Of a stretch of 64,000 nucleotides of DNA, positions 33,175-45,370 are shown piece after piece. Source of the DNA: Podospora bellae-mahoneyi (lineage: Eukaryota; Ascomycota; Sordariomycetes; Sordariales; Podosporaceae); contig NC_085883.1 in NCBI RefSeq assembly GCF_035222275.1, forward strand, positions 1,240,001 to 1,304,000, in the 5' to 3' direction. The position numbers and the translations under genes were made by a program. The first letter of the stretch is position 1, and every line of letters begins with the position of its first letter. Below the pieces are notes generated by a model. That model worked only from the letters and a program-made list of their open reading frames with translations. It made no database searches and had not been told where the DNA came from.

Positions 33175-35303
33175 ATGGCGGCACGAAAGTTGCAGCAGGA
33201 AGTCGACAAGTGCTTCAAGAAGGTGGCTGAAGGTGTCGCCGACTTCGAGGCCATTTACGAGAAGATTGAGCAGTCCACCAATCAGGCGCAAAAGGAGAAG
33301 CTAGAAGATCAGCTGAAGCGAGAAATCAAGAAGTTGCAGAGGCTGCGCGATCAGATCAAGACATGGGCTGCTAGCAATGATATCAAGGATAAGGGGCCGC
33401 TGCTGGAGCAGCGGAGGCTGATAGAGACGGTTGGTTGCCTACCTAGTTTGATGATAGAGGATGTGCTGTGTGCTTACTGGTGTGTTCCGTCTGTCTAGCA
33501 AATGGAGAAGTTCAAGGCTGTCGAAAAGGCGATGAAGACGAAGGCGTACTCTAAAGAGGGGTTATCAGCCGCCACCAAGCTGGACCCCAAGGAGCAAGCG
33601 AAGCTGGAGGCAAGCGAATTCCTGAGCAACATGGTTGACGAACTCGAGCAGCAAATCGAAACCCTCGAGGCCGAAGGAGAATCGATACAAGCCACCATGA
33701 AGAAGGGCAAGGGCCAGGCAACCAAGCTGGAGCGCATCGCCGAGATAGAGCGCATCATCGAACGGCATAAATGGCACCAAGGGAAGCTGGAGCTGATTCG
33801 TCGCTCACTCGAAAATGGGGGCGTCGAGACCGAGCAAGTCACGGACCTAGAGGAGAGCATCAAGTACTACGTGTCCGACGGCATGAACGACGATTTCCCC
33901 GAGGACGAGGGCATGTACGACGATCTAAACCTGGAAGAAGAGGAGGATGCCTTTGGTATGAACCTGGAGAACGACAAGGGCTCATCACAGGACACCCAGT
34001 CGGTTCAAGAGGAGCCAGCCCCTGAGCCCGAGACGACAAGACCGGCAGCTGCTGCTCCGGTTGGGAAGCAACGCACGGTGGCCGATGCTGTGACAGGGTC
34101 GGCTACACGACGTCCCTCGGCCCAAAAGTCACCCCTCCCAACACTCGCAACCGTCCACAACTCGCAAACAGCCAACAGCAATGGGGTCCAGGCCAATGTT
34201 GCCATGAAGCCGGCAGCGCTACCAACCCGGCCCGCCGAGGGTTTGAAGTATGCCAGCGCAGCAGCAGCCGCTGCCGCAAGCGATAAGAACAACGTGGGCA
34301 TTGCGCCTTTACCCCCTCCGCCAGGTGCTCCTCCAGCATCCGCCGCCTCTCCGTTAGCACCAAGTCAGCCGAGGACAAGTACTACCAACTCTCCCAGCAC
34401 AGCACCCATACAACCGGTGGTGCAGGACAGGGCACCCCTACAAACTGCCCAGCCGCCAGCCAAGGAAGCGCCCAAATCTGCAGCATCAAAGGGCAAGGCT
34501 CCTGTACAACCGCCAACCGTCACACCAGCAGCTCCAGATCACGGAGATGCCACCCCCGCGCGAGGTTTGTTTAGGCAGTCAAAAACTGGACTTGACGGGC
34601 AAGGAGCTAACAGATGTTTCATAGCAGGTTCGGCGTCAACACAAGGGGCTCCAGTATCAGCACCAGTACCGGCTGCGAACGGCGTTTCTAATGGCATCAA
34701 GCCAATCCTGGAGGAAGAGGAAGAGGAAGAGGAAGAGTCGATATATCATCTCCCTGCGGCCCTCCAAGACCTGGTGGAATCATACGAAGTGACTAAGAAG
34801 CGGACGGCGTCAATAAACTCACCATTGACCCAGAGGATGCATATCACATCGGAAGCGGCTAAGCCTGAAGCTGCGGATGCCGAACCACCCCGCGCGTATG
34901 TGCCGGAGACGAAATACCTCGCGCACACACACTTCCCACAAGAGCCGCTAGATATCCTGGATGACCCACGACTGTACGAACGAATCGAGCCAGACACACT
35001 CTTTTACGTTTTCTACTACAAGCAGGGGACATACCAGCAATATCTTGCCGCGAGGGCTTTGAAGGACCAGAGTTGGAGGTTCCATAAACAATACCAGACA
35101 TGGTTCCAGAGACACGAAGAGCCAAAGTCGATTACCGAAGAGTTTGAACAGGGGACGTACCGCTTCTTCGATTATGAGAGCACATGGTTGGTCTCCCTTC
35201 CGTAAAGATACCATGGACGAATCGCTGCTGACAGAGCCCCAGGATGAACCGCAGGAAGGCAGATTTTAAGTTTGCCTACAAGTTTCTCGAGGATGAGGTT
35301 TGA
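33175..35303 (+). CDS. NOT3: CCR4-NOT complex subunit NOT3/NOT5
   Basis: Probable exons are 33175-33429, 33499-34564, 34628-35186 and 35243-35303, giving 646 aa. The N-terminal 240 residues are the Not3 helical/coiled-coil domain: [20 protein letters not shown], then [40 protein letters not shown] and [21 protein letters not shown] long Ala/Pro/Ser linker follows, with a Glu run near 34711-34738. The C-terminal NOT box is [57 protein letters not shown], ending [21 protein letters not shown]3/5 is a scaffold of the CCR4-NOT deadenylase that shortens mRNA poly(A) tails and senses ribosomes. Three introns use GTTNGT donors (GTTGGT, GTTTGT, GTTGGT). The middle one (34565-34627, branch GCTAAC) is a multiple of three and could be retained. 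Confidence 0.95.
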
Positions 35304-37983
35304 ACTTGTTGTGTGCCGGCAAGATGGTCGTGTGTGGTCTAGCGACGTAACCTTAACGTTGGGGCTTTCTTTAGTGAGACATTGGGCTCACGGACACTGC
35401 AGAGTGTCGATAGCGTTTGGAGGAAACAAAATAATTGCAATGTTTTGACTCGGTGCACTGAAGCATCACTGTATTGTTGTAGGCATATCTCGTGACCTGG
35501 GCAGATATGCATAAGACCGTTGGTGGGTATCGGCATACACGCAGAAAAAAGTACGGCCCACAGCAAAAGGTGAACCATGGATGCCCATCCTGAGGAAGGG
35601 GGGTGAGCATCCTTGATGGCAGTCCTCGAGCTGACAACGAGATCACAAAGAATCAGTTATATACCCTTCCATCCAAGTGCCACGGGTTCGTAACTCAGTG
35701 GCCTGCCCGTTTTATCTGTACCGCTCCCCAGCCATCAGCTGAACAATCGCGCGACGAATCCGGGAACAACGGGCCAGATGATGACGGTGAGCCTAGTGGC
35801 AGACAGGCTAGAAGAAGGCGAAAAAGGGCCCTGCTACTACCTGTCTCACCATCAGGAGATGGAAGTCGCTAACCCCCGACTACACAGCCTCCCTAGTCTG
35901 CCTTGTGAGTTGATATCATTGCTGGCCTCACCTTGCTGGCACAAGGCGTAGAAAATGCGCAAGGCAGCCATTTTCCCATAACAGCCCATGGCAGCACGAC
36001 GGGCTGCCATTGGACCTCTAGTTACACCCAGATATGCAAGGGGACATGCATATCAGCCATCCAGATATCACCCAGAGGCCCGCAGAAGGCAACCTCCAGG
36101 AGGCTCCGGGGCGCGTACCACATTCAAACTTGCATGAGCCGCAACCTCTCAACCATCTGCACGATAATGATAACGTAGGCGTCCTAGTCACGTTCACACC
36201 CACCATCCGCAGAGACAGCAAACGTGGGGCTGCAACAAGGTGTGCGGTGTGGCACCAATGACTGAATCACGAATCAGAAGCCATGCTGCTAACACGAACG
36301 GTGCAAATAAATGCAACATTTTGTCACCGAATTCCTTGAGGACTCTCCCATCGCACCACTCTCTGTCAAGTGGCTTTCCAGTCCATCGAGACTGCAGAAG
36401 CAACAGTCCCCAACTATGCGGACTGCTCAGCCGCACTCGAATTTCCAGATTCAATGAGCTCTTGGCTCATCACCAACTGTACATGACACTGCACATATAT
36501 CCTGCGAGGCTGTAGGTACCTTTTGATCTCGCCTGCTTACCGACCGGCTAGAGCGTTTGGACCTATCACGGACTGCCAGGTCTGGCAATTTTTTGCGATT
36601 AGTCACTGAACGAATCCTCAGACTTGCCTGCATAACAGCACTGCACCGCCGAGCAAAAGGTACAACGGCCGATGTCAGTTGGCTGATTTCCATCTTGATG
36701 CTCCACTCTCTTCGCGGAGACAGCCGCTGAAGACGTATGTCCGGGTTTACAAACAATCCGGGCGCTCCATCTCCAAGACCTCCCTTACGGAGGAGCTTGT
36801 TATCATCCATTCGGCTTTTTCCCATCCGCCTCTCACGTCGCAAAGCCGCCACCCCCCCTTCCGCCGTTACTGGATCAAATCGAACAAAGCCTTCGATCGC
36901 CTTACTTGCTTCGACCAGGTCTCACATGTGGGGAGAGCTCACTGTTTGTGGATGCCTTCTGGTAAGCCCTGCCAAGGCAATATGCCCTCGTCCAGGAAAG
37001 GCATGCAAGTGTCAAGCCAAAGGTGGTTCTTTTGTTGCCGGCTCGGAGCCATCCGCTATTGCATTAACAAACACGCATGTTGGATGGGTGCTGCGAGCTT
37101 TGGTTCCTCGCCGACTTCCTGGAAGAGTTAGCTCTCCATCATCATTGGAAGATCATGTTGGGTACTTCCAAACGCTCACCGAAGGTCGATCTGACCCTGT
37201 GAGCTTGTTGCGGGACATCTAAGCCTTTAAGCGACACTTAACACAGAAAGGTGTTACGCTATCGTCTTGTTCCCATATTCCTTCCACTGTTAGTCTCGCT
37301 GTTCTCCCAAATGGCTGGGCAATTTCCCTTTCTTTTTCAAGATTGCTCCGCCATCGGCGTGGCTGCAATCAATAAACGTCCCCTTGAAGCTTGAAACTGG
37401 GCTATGGTGACACTGAGGGGACAATGAGGCTCGCGAACAGCCCCCGCCCAGTATCTTGGGGAGGCAGGGGTTGGGTAGAGACGCAGGAAACGGGCTGCGG
37501 GCAACTTTCTTCTACGTCTTTGATGGTGTGTGTCTCTCAGCCTGCTTGCACCATAGCTCTGCCGCGGTATCAGAGATGTCCGCGATAGGAAACCACGCTT
37601 GACATTACTTCCTGCTGCATACATTCCCGCCTTACCGCGGTGTAGAAGGTGCCCATTGTCGCTTCTCTGGGTGAATGGTCCGTGATCAATGTATTCGTGG
37701 CTCAAGATATATGGTCGGCACATTTCCAGATAGCCACCCACAGGTCTCATCCCCAACTGACTACAGCACGACTACTTTCCCATTCATATACCCTTCCTTA
37801 CGAAAGAAAGTGGCAAAGGTGGTTCGAGTCTTCGAGTCCGTCAATATCTATCACTCAGCTATTGTGGGTTTTCCCTTTTCCTGAATTCTTCTTGACCACA
37901 GGCAGCAGATCGTGCTAATAAACATCAACAGGTTTCTTCAGGGGTGGTTACCGGTGAACAGGACGGTTCAATCACTATACCAC
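35304..37983. other. long intergenic stretch, no gene recognised
   Basis: About 2.7 kb. Several open frames of 60-160 codons on both strands overlap and show no domain. A small inverted repeat GATATGCA..TGCATATC (8-bp arms, 8-nt loop) lies at about 36031-36054. The right part should be the promoter of the C2H2 gene, possibly with a non-coding 5' exon. Confidence 0.45.
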
Positions 37984-38967
37984 ATGGACTACCCTTCTTC
38001 CTATCTTCAAAGCCCAGTCTTTGATGGCCCTGCCTACCAAGATGGCCCTTGGCCTGTCCCAACAAGTGCGAGCATGCAGAGGAGCAGCTCGCAGTCGACA
38101 GCCAACACAAACCTCACTTACGCCTCCAGCCAGTACTCGACCGAGTTATCGTCACTCGGTTCGCCAATAGTCGAGCACAAGGTGTACAGCGAGGGCTGGT
38201 CCTCATATCCTCCTCAGCCACAAGACTCGGGTCCACTTGTCGCCAATGCTGGTGGTCATTTGCACGAAGATAATGTCCCAGGACCATCAGACATGCAAAT
38301 GCTCGCCCCGCCCTACCTTCCATCAGAACCCTACCCTGTTGCCAACTATTACGACTACGACACCACTGATCCCTACGACCCCGCGTATGCCGGCGTCCCG
38401 TTTGACCCAGACAACTATGGTCAACAACAGCTGCCCGCTCAGTCCGTCCAAGATGTCGACACATCATATTCAGTCTCGTAGGTTACTATACCACACACCA
38501 CCAGACCAAACACCTTCTTGCTAACTTTGTTTCTCTGCAGCACCGTCTCGGAAAAGCAAACCTACCCTTGCCTCTCCCCTGGCTGCAGCCAGAAAGCCTT
38601 CTCCCGCTCGGCCGACCTTGACCGGCACTACAAACAGGTTCACATAGACGAGGATCAAAGGATCAAGTATCACTGCGACTACAAGAAGTGTCCCCGACAC
38701 GAGGCGCCTTTTGGCAGGCAGGACCACTTCCGAGACCACCTCCGGGATTTCCACAAGGAGGATCTCCTGCGGAGGAGCAAAAAGGAGGATAGGGAATGGT
38801 GGGAATCTAGGGCGCCTCGCGCGGTGTTCAACGGGTGGTGGAGATGCAACAAGTGCCTGGTGGTGAGAGTGGACGTTGAGACGGACGGGTATACCTGTCC
38901 TGCGTGTGGGAGCTCGTGCGAGAGCGACAGGATGAGGGTGAGGGAGGCTGCTACCGGGAGAGGGTAG
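37984..38967 (+). CDS. C2H2 zinc-finger protein, putative transcription factor
   Basis: Two exons, 37984-38477 and 38541-38967, joined across a 63-nt intron (GTAGGT..CTGCAG), give 306 aa. Residues 1-165 are rich in Ser, Tyr, Pro, Gln and Asp and probably form a disordered activation-type region. Exon 2 encodes the zinc-binding part. Finger 1 is CLSPGCSQKAFSRSADLDRH then YKQVH (C-x4-C-x12-H-x4-H). Finger 2 is CDYKKCPRHEAPFGRQDHFR then DHLRDFH. A third, CxxC..CxxC ribbon-like site is formed by CNKCLVV and CPACGSSC. This combination occurs in fungal C2H2 proteins of unknown targets. The ATG at 37984 was chosen because upstream in-frame sequence lacks the composition of the protein; no ATG precedes it in frame without passing non-coding-looking sequence. 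Confidence 0.85.
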
Positions 38968-39299
38968 TGTGGTGGGTGATGATTAGGAGGAGAGGGCTCG
39001 GTCCTGTTGATGGCCGATAGTCTCTGATGTTTTCCCTCCCTCTTATACGATTGGGCCGCATTATTGTCTGGGTCGGGAGGTTGGTTGCTTTTATGGTGTC
39101 TTGTTTCTTTTGCATTATTTCCGGGTGGCTTCTGCGACACATTCTTTTCGTGACGACCGGAGCACGGAGTTGGGGAGCTTTTTGTTTTGTTCTGTTCTGT
39201 TTTTCTTTTCATTCTTTTTCCTATATCAATGACGGTCATGATGATGATCACCAGCAAGAGGCCAGCCGTTCGTTACCTTCCTTTTCGGGATGTGGGGTC

Positions 39300-39324
39300 T
39301 TTTTTTTTTTTTTTTTTTTTTTTT
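39300..39324. repeat. 25-T homopolymer
   Basis: An uninterrupted run of T followed by G and four more T. It lies downstream of the C2H2 gene. Confidence 0.85.
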
Positions 39325-39573
39325 GTTTTGGCGTTTTCAGGGACGTCCTTGCTTTTACATGGATCATCATCAGAGATGGCCGCCACTGGTCTCTTTCAGG
39401 CTGAATTGTCAAGGTGGACAATGAGGATCCTGAGGGTTTGGAGACAAGGAGGCGATGAGCGGCTTCCAGCTCGAGTGAGGAGGCTCATAGGGAGAGAGCC
39501 TTTTCTACACGTTTTCAACCACGAGGAGAGACGCACATGTTGCTGTCCCCTATTGGTGGCCTCACGGCCGTTT

Positions 39574-39612
39574 CAGCCCATCTGCAAAGCAGTTGTTTTT
39601 GCAGATGGGCTG
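39574..39612. other. perfect 15-bp inverted repeat (hairpin)
   Basis: Left arm CAGCCCATCTGCAAA (39574-39588) and right arm TTTGCAGATGGGCTG (39598-39612) are exact reverse complements with a 9-nt loop (GCAGTTGTT). No open frame explains it. It lies about 600 bp after the C2H2 gene stop. Confidence 0.9.
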
Positions 39613-41290
39613 TGTACATTGTATTTTGTACCAACGTTTGTACGTTATGGGAAACCATACATGGGGAGTTTAAAGAGGATAGATCGAGATCTGGCATTGG
39701 GATTGGATGAAATGGCATGGCATAGGTGGTGGTCGATTTTGGGGTTGAGGAAGATAAGTACTTCCCCGTTGTTGGTATAGGCACATATTTGTCGTCTTTC
39801 TTTTCGAGACATGTCGTCGAAAGTGGATCATGCCGCTGGTTCTTATACTGGGCCTGAGCAAGGGGTGATCTCTTCACCTACCTAGGTAGCCATTGGGCTT
39901 CTGGCCTTTGTTTCATAGAGAACACAGAAGAGACTTCCTTTGCAATAATGCATTCGAGTGGGAAATAAGGCTCCGCGCGGCATATGAAGAACTTGATATC
40001 TTTTTTAAAACAGAGCGAGTCGTTGCATTGGTGGTGGAGTGTTGCGCATGGTGTGTCTCAAACGGACCGAGAATATGGAAAAAATGACGATTCATTGATC
40101 CAAGGCGTTATCGATATGTAAGATTTGTGGATCCGCATGGTTGAACATCCCGAATTCGGGGCAGAAAAAGATTTCTGTCCAGAATTGGAGATGAATGAAG
40201 GCTCACCATCATTCCTGCCGCTGGCAGCAGTCAGTTACTGAAAGCATATATAAGATCTGCCTGTCATCCCCCACCACAGCGCACTTTCTCACTTGGCTGT
40301 TCAGTGGTGCTTTTTGTCGCTCCATCTCCTATATCCGGCGATATCCGTGACTTATCGCCGTTTTCCTGTGCGTGCTTTTTGGCCAGGCGCCGACCCCACA
40401 ATTCACGTTGCTGGACAAGGTTTCATCGGCGTGTGGGGGGATCGGTCCCCTGTACCGGCGTCTCTCAACCCCGCTTGCCCCGCTCTCTTAGGGTAACATG
40501 CGGGAAGAGTTTTATCCTTTTGGTCAACAAACTCGCGAGCTTGAAGCGCAACCGGTCTCCCGTGTGTCCCGTCCATCCGCCCAAAGTCCACGGCCGACAT
40601 TCTGCATTGCTTGCTGCTGCTGCTGCTACTGAAGATATCTTGCGTGCCTTACTGTATGTACAGGCCTGCCAGACACGGGATGATCAACGGGCGTGCCACT
40701 GCCAAATTAAAAAACATTAGGCTCTAGGCAGGGTCCCTGCAGCTGGCAGAGCACAAAGGTGTTATCGCTCCCATCCATCCCAGAATATACATATATCGTC
40801 GATCCGGCAGCTACTGTTCGGTGACAGGGCCGTTTTTCGCTTCCCTCACCGTTCTCGCCGCCGTCATCGCTCTCGCGGGCCCCCCCATCCACCACCTTTA
40901 AACCGCAGTGCCTCTCGTGCCTATCGCTCAGTGCCGCTCCATCTGTCCAGGACCGACCTTGTGCTACCTTGCCCTACATATCCATCCCGCTGAATACCGG
41001 GCGCTCCCAGTCTCGCCGATCTCCTCTTGTTCCCCTCTGCCGGGCGTCATTGCCGCGGCCCACTCGCGACAGCTCGAAACACCCAATCAAGCCCTCAGCG
41101 GCGGCTTCATCCTCGGCTTTCGTCGCCATTCTGATTTGAAGTGCAGCTCCGACAATCCGACAAGCTGCCACCGCGGGTCGGTCCGGGCGCGAACAAACCC
41201 CCCCTTCCTGACTAAACCTACTACCTCTTTGATACATCGCCCATTTTGCCCCTCTCGACCCCCCTCCCTTCCCCTCCCCTTCTTCTCGTC

Positions 41291-42946
41291 ATGTCTTCCA
41301 TCGTCTCCTCGGCCCTCCGTGCCTCTTTAACTCGTCCCTCCTGCTCACGTACTGTCTTCACCCCGGTCTCCAACACCGTCCGCATCACTTCGAGAGCCAC
41401 TCCCGTAACCCTCATCCAGCACTACAGACGCACAATGGCTTCCGCCGCTAAGATCAAGGTCAAGAACCCCGTCGTCGAGCTCGACGGCGACGAGATGACC
41501 CGTGTCATCTGGCAGGACATCAAGGACAAGTTCATCACCCCCTACCTCGACATCGACCTCAAGTACTACGATCTCGGCCTCGAGTACCGCGACCAGACCA
41601 ACGACCAGGTCACCATCGATGCCGCCGAGGCCATCAAGAAGTACTCCGTTGGTGTCAAGTGTGCCACCATCACCCCCGATGAAGCCCGCGTGGAGGAGTT
41701 CAAGCTGAAACAGAGTATGTGTTTTTCTTTTTCGAGAGCCCCCTTGAGATGATGTGCCTTATATATCTGTCATGCCCTGGGGGGCCGGTGGGAAACTATA
41801 TCACAATAGAGTTTGCCTCGGCCCGCGGGAACCATGCCAAACAACATGCCTCCAGAAAATAAGAGTTCGGTTCGGCTGACGGTAACCCCTTTTTTTTTTT
41901 TGCTTCTGATAGTGTGGCTCTCCCCTAACGGCACCATCCGCAACGCCCTCGGCGGTACCGTCTTCCGTGAGCCCATTGTCATTCCCCGTGTTCCCCGTCT
42001 GGTTCCTGGATGGAAGAAACCCATCATCATTGGCCGCCACGCCTTTGGCGACCAGTACCGGGCCAAGGACTTCGTCGCCCCCGGCCCCGGCAAGCTCAGC
42101 ATGGTCTACACCCCCGAGGGTGGTGAGCCCCAGGAGATCGAGGTGTACAAGTTCCAGGGTGGCGGCGGTGTCGCCCAGACCCAGTACAACACTGACGAGT
42201 CCATCACCGGTTTCGCCCACGCCTCTTTCAAGCTCGCCATTGACAAAGGCCTCCCCCTATACATGAGCACCAAGAATACCATTCTCAAGAAGTACGATGG
42301 TCGCTTCAAGGACATCTTCCAGGAGCTCTACGACACCCAGTACAAGGAGGCTTTCGAGGCCAAGGGTATCTGGTATGAGCACCGTCTCATCGACGACATG
42401 GTCGCTCAGATGATCAAGAGCAGCGGTGGTTACATCATGGCTCTCAAGAGTGAGTTTTGGCAACCATTGGGACCCTGAAAAGGCCGCCGACCGAACAAAG
42501 AAAACTGACATGATTTTCTAGACTACGATGGTGACGTCCAGTCCGACATTGTCGCTCAGGGCTTCGGCTCCCTCGGTCTCATGACTTCCGTTCTCATCAC
42601 CCCCGATGGCAAGACCTTCGAGTCTGAGGCTGCCCACGGCACCGTCACCCGCCACTACCGTGAGCACCAAAAGGGCCGGGAGACCTCCACCAACCCCATC
42701 GCCTCCATCTTTGCCTGGACCCGCGGTCTCATCCAGCGTGGCAAGCTCGACGACACCCCCGAGGTCGTTGCCTTTGCCGAGGCTCTCGAGAAGGCCTGCA
42801 TTGACACCGTCGACGTTGATGGCATCATGACCAAGGATCTTGCCCTTGCCTGCGGCAAGACTGGCCGTGAGGACTACGTCACCACCTCCGAGTACATGGT
42901 CGCCGTTGAGAGAAGACTCAAGCAGAGCCTGAAGGAGAAGCTCTAA
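41291..42946 (+). CDS. IDP1: NADP-dependent isocitrate dehydrogenase
   Basis: Three exons (41291-41714, 41913-42449, 42522-42946) give 461 aa. The enzyme converts isocitrate to 2-oxoglutarate and makes NADPH. Family blocks are [26 protein letters not shown]-type region [20 protein letters not shown], the NADP-site and dimer blocks [14 protein letters not shown] and [41 protein letters not shown] and [11 protein letters not shown]. The first 48 residues are Arg/Ser-rich without acidic residues, a mitochondrial presequence. A second in-frame ATG (41435, [12 protein letters not shown]) sits exactly where cytosolic forms begin. The C-terminus is KEKL, not a standard peroxisomal signal. Intron 1 is 198 nt, longer than its neighbours. 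A pyrimidine-rich leader precedes the start. Confidence 0.97.
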
Positions 42947-43811
42947 GCAATCACGATAATCAAACAAACAGAAAAAGCCCGATGGTCAAAAAGTGGCGCA
43001 AACGTTACGAGGAAGGCTGTCCCAAACCCGCCGCGGAGGAAGACGAGAGCAGGGTTGCATCCACGTTGTCACCAGTAAGCCGTAACTGAGCTGGCTGAAC
43101 AACAACCATAGAGGATAGAAAACATGAGATTTTCGCCTCGATAAACTGGGGAAAAAAAAGAGGAGGGTCATCATGACATGTCTTTTGAGTTTGATGCTAC
43201 AGCACAAACAGGCACATGTTGTTTTCCTTGTTTGGGAGTTGGTAACCAGATTTATCACCAAATCGGGACGCCAACTTCAGATGTATATTGCCGAGTTGGG
43301 ATCTACAGTACACTACAGGCTCCCTGTATATAAATGAGCACTTGAAGACAACAATCTGCACATATGTGATGTATTGCCTGTACTCTGGCCCTGATCCACG
43401 CATTGAAATTGAACACAGAGAAAGACACCCATCGTTTCTAAGCCTTTTATTAACTTTGCGCATACATTGCCACAATCTCTATTTTCCCCAACTCCCGTAA
43501 TGCACTGTCGCGTTTCCCAGTGAAAAGAATTCCAGGAGCAAGATAGCATAGTTTACATGATACGCCCTCCCACCCCATACGCCCCCGACGACTGGTTATC
43601 ATCCTATCTCCCCCCGTCGCCCGATGAATCAAGCTGATTCTAATAGAGCCTGAGTGTCAAAAGTCCCAATGAGATACGTATGCTTGGTGATTTCCTGCTG
43701 ATGATAGCGGTAAGATCACTGCAAAGAAACAGTGAAGAAAAGAGGTCAAGTTTTTCCCTGAGAACGAACTCCTTTAAAAAAAGATAAGGTAAGAACAATC
43801 CGATGCCCTCC
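42947..43811. other. convergent 3' region (IDP1 / IEC3)
   Basis: No coding frame supported; it contains the 3' UTRs of both genes. Confidence 0.6.
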
Positions 43812-45370
43812 TCAGTCGTCAACCTCTTTCTTATACACCACCGACTCCCCATCGCCCGATCCACCACTCTTCCTTGACCTCTTCGTTGACTCGCTGGGCG
43901 TCGCCGCACCGGCATCTGTCCCACCGCCCTCGCTCTTACGCTTCTTCTTGGTCGGCCGGCTGGACCCCCCCTTAGGTCTATACCCCGGATCATCATCCGC
44001 CACCCTCTTCCTCTTGCCGGCGGCACCGCCAGTGCCCTTCCCACCACCGGAAGCAAGAGTAGGCGAAGCAAGAATACTCGCCGCCTCGCTCATCTCCAAA
44101 TCATCACCGCTGAGCTCATCTTCGACAGCAGCAAGCCTATCCGCCGTGGCCCTCCTGGCGGACGCGCCCTGGCGCTTGGTGCGAGCTGCTGCCGGGTCGT
44201 TCTTGCTCGCGGTACCAACCCCAGAACCCTTCGCACCGCCGGAAGCAAGACTAGCCTGCAAGGCATCATAGCGTTTCAACGCCTCTTTCGGGCCCCAGAT
44301 TTCACCACCACCGTGCTCGTATTCGTAAGCGGCGAGCTTCTCGGCCGCGGCCTTCCTCGCAGCTTGGGCCTGGCGCTTAACACGAGCGGCTGGGTCGTTC
44401 CGGACTTTACCACCGCGGGAGCCGGGGCCGCCTCTCGAACCTGGACCTCCGCCGCGGCCGCCCCGGGTAGAGGAGGCGGAGTTCGGGACGGCAATGACGG
44501 AGTCGTCGGCGCCGTTTCTGGAGTGGTCGTCCTTGTCCTTGGTGCTGTCCTTGTCGGCGCCAGCATGGTGCTCTGTGTCTTGGAGGAAGGTGTTGGGCGC
44601 GTTTTTACGCAGCCAGTTGTGCACGGATACAGGGTTTCGAAGGGCGTAGTCGCGGGAGGTCTTCTCGCGGGAAGCAGCCGTCTCATCGGGGTGGGCTAGG
44701 GGAGCGAGGGTGGGGAGCTGGTCGGTGTCGTCGAAGAGGCGGAGGTCGAGCTCGTAGAGGTAGTTATCTACATCGTCTGCGGTGAGGAAGGAGGGGGGAT
44801 GGGGGGCGCCCTGGAGGGGGTCGACAGGGGAATCTCGGCCTGCTTGGAGATCGGAGACGAGGTCTGGGAAGTGTTCTGCAGCGGCAGCGTAAGGGATGTG
44901 TGGGACCTCGCGGAGGAGCTTCTGGAAGGATTTGGCGGGTTTGGGGCATCGGTTTGGCGTTGATGGTCTGTCCATGTCGAGGCGGAGAGCGTCGTCATCG
45001 ACTGGGGAGTCCACGCTAAGGTCAAATCGCTTCTCGGGCGGAATCTGGGCCGAGTTATTGACATCTAGAAGGGTATCGAGCAGCCGACTTTTGAAAGATG
45101 ATATTAGCAGGTGTGTACCAAATGGAGATGGACCTAAGTTGGCTGGACCAGTCATGTTGCTTACTCGTTTTGGATCGCGAGCCTCTTGGCCGTGGCCAGC
45201 GCCTTCTGCTCCATCATGTGAAGATCCTCGTTGGCCTTCATCTTGTCATCGAAAACGATGCGCATCTTGCGATACTTCTTTTTCCATGACCGATATGATG
45301 GCTTTTCACTGGTGGTTCTGACATTGTGGCCATCGTCCTCGTCCTTGATCCTGCGCGCATCGGCCTCCAT
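43812..45370 (-). CDS. IEC3: INO80 chromatin-remodelling complex subunit Iec3/Ies3-like
   Basis: Two exons, 45370-45165 and 45087-43812, joined across a 77-nt intron (GTAAGC..CAAAAG), give 493 aa. The conserved N-terminal block spans the intron: KPSYRSWKKKYRKMRIVFDD, KALATAKRLAIQNDRLLDTL, then DVNNSAQIPPEKRFDLSVD, the signature of fungal INO80 subunit Iec3. The middle has acidic and Pro-rich parts with DNYLYELDLRLFDD and RNPVSVHNWLRKNAPNTFLQ. The C-terminal half contains two related basic-helix repeats (RNDPAARVKRQAQAARKAAA and KNDPAAARTKRQGASARRAT, about 85 residues apart) separated by Gly/Ser linkers, then a Lys/Arg-rich end suited to DNA or nucleosome contact. The role is inferred from the N-terminal block. 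The gene is divergent from MYG1 with about 500 bp between starts. Confidence 0.85.

Larger units (their letters stand above)
38968..41290. other. long intergenic stretch before IDP1
   Basis: About 2.3 kb with no supported gene. It holds a 25-T run (39300-39324), a perfect 15-bp hairpin (39574-39612), a TATATAAGA-type box near 40247, a CTG-rich microsatellite near 40608-40626, and a strong pyrimidine tract at about 41240-41290 just before the IDP1 ATG, typical of a highly expressed fungal gene. Confidence 0.5.

Noticed and set aside
37815-37840. B-box-like GGTTCGAGTC
   Set aside because: No A-box or acceptor stem lies upstream; not a tRNA.
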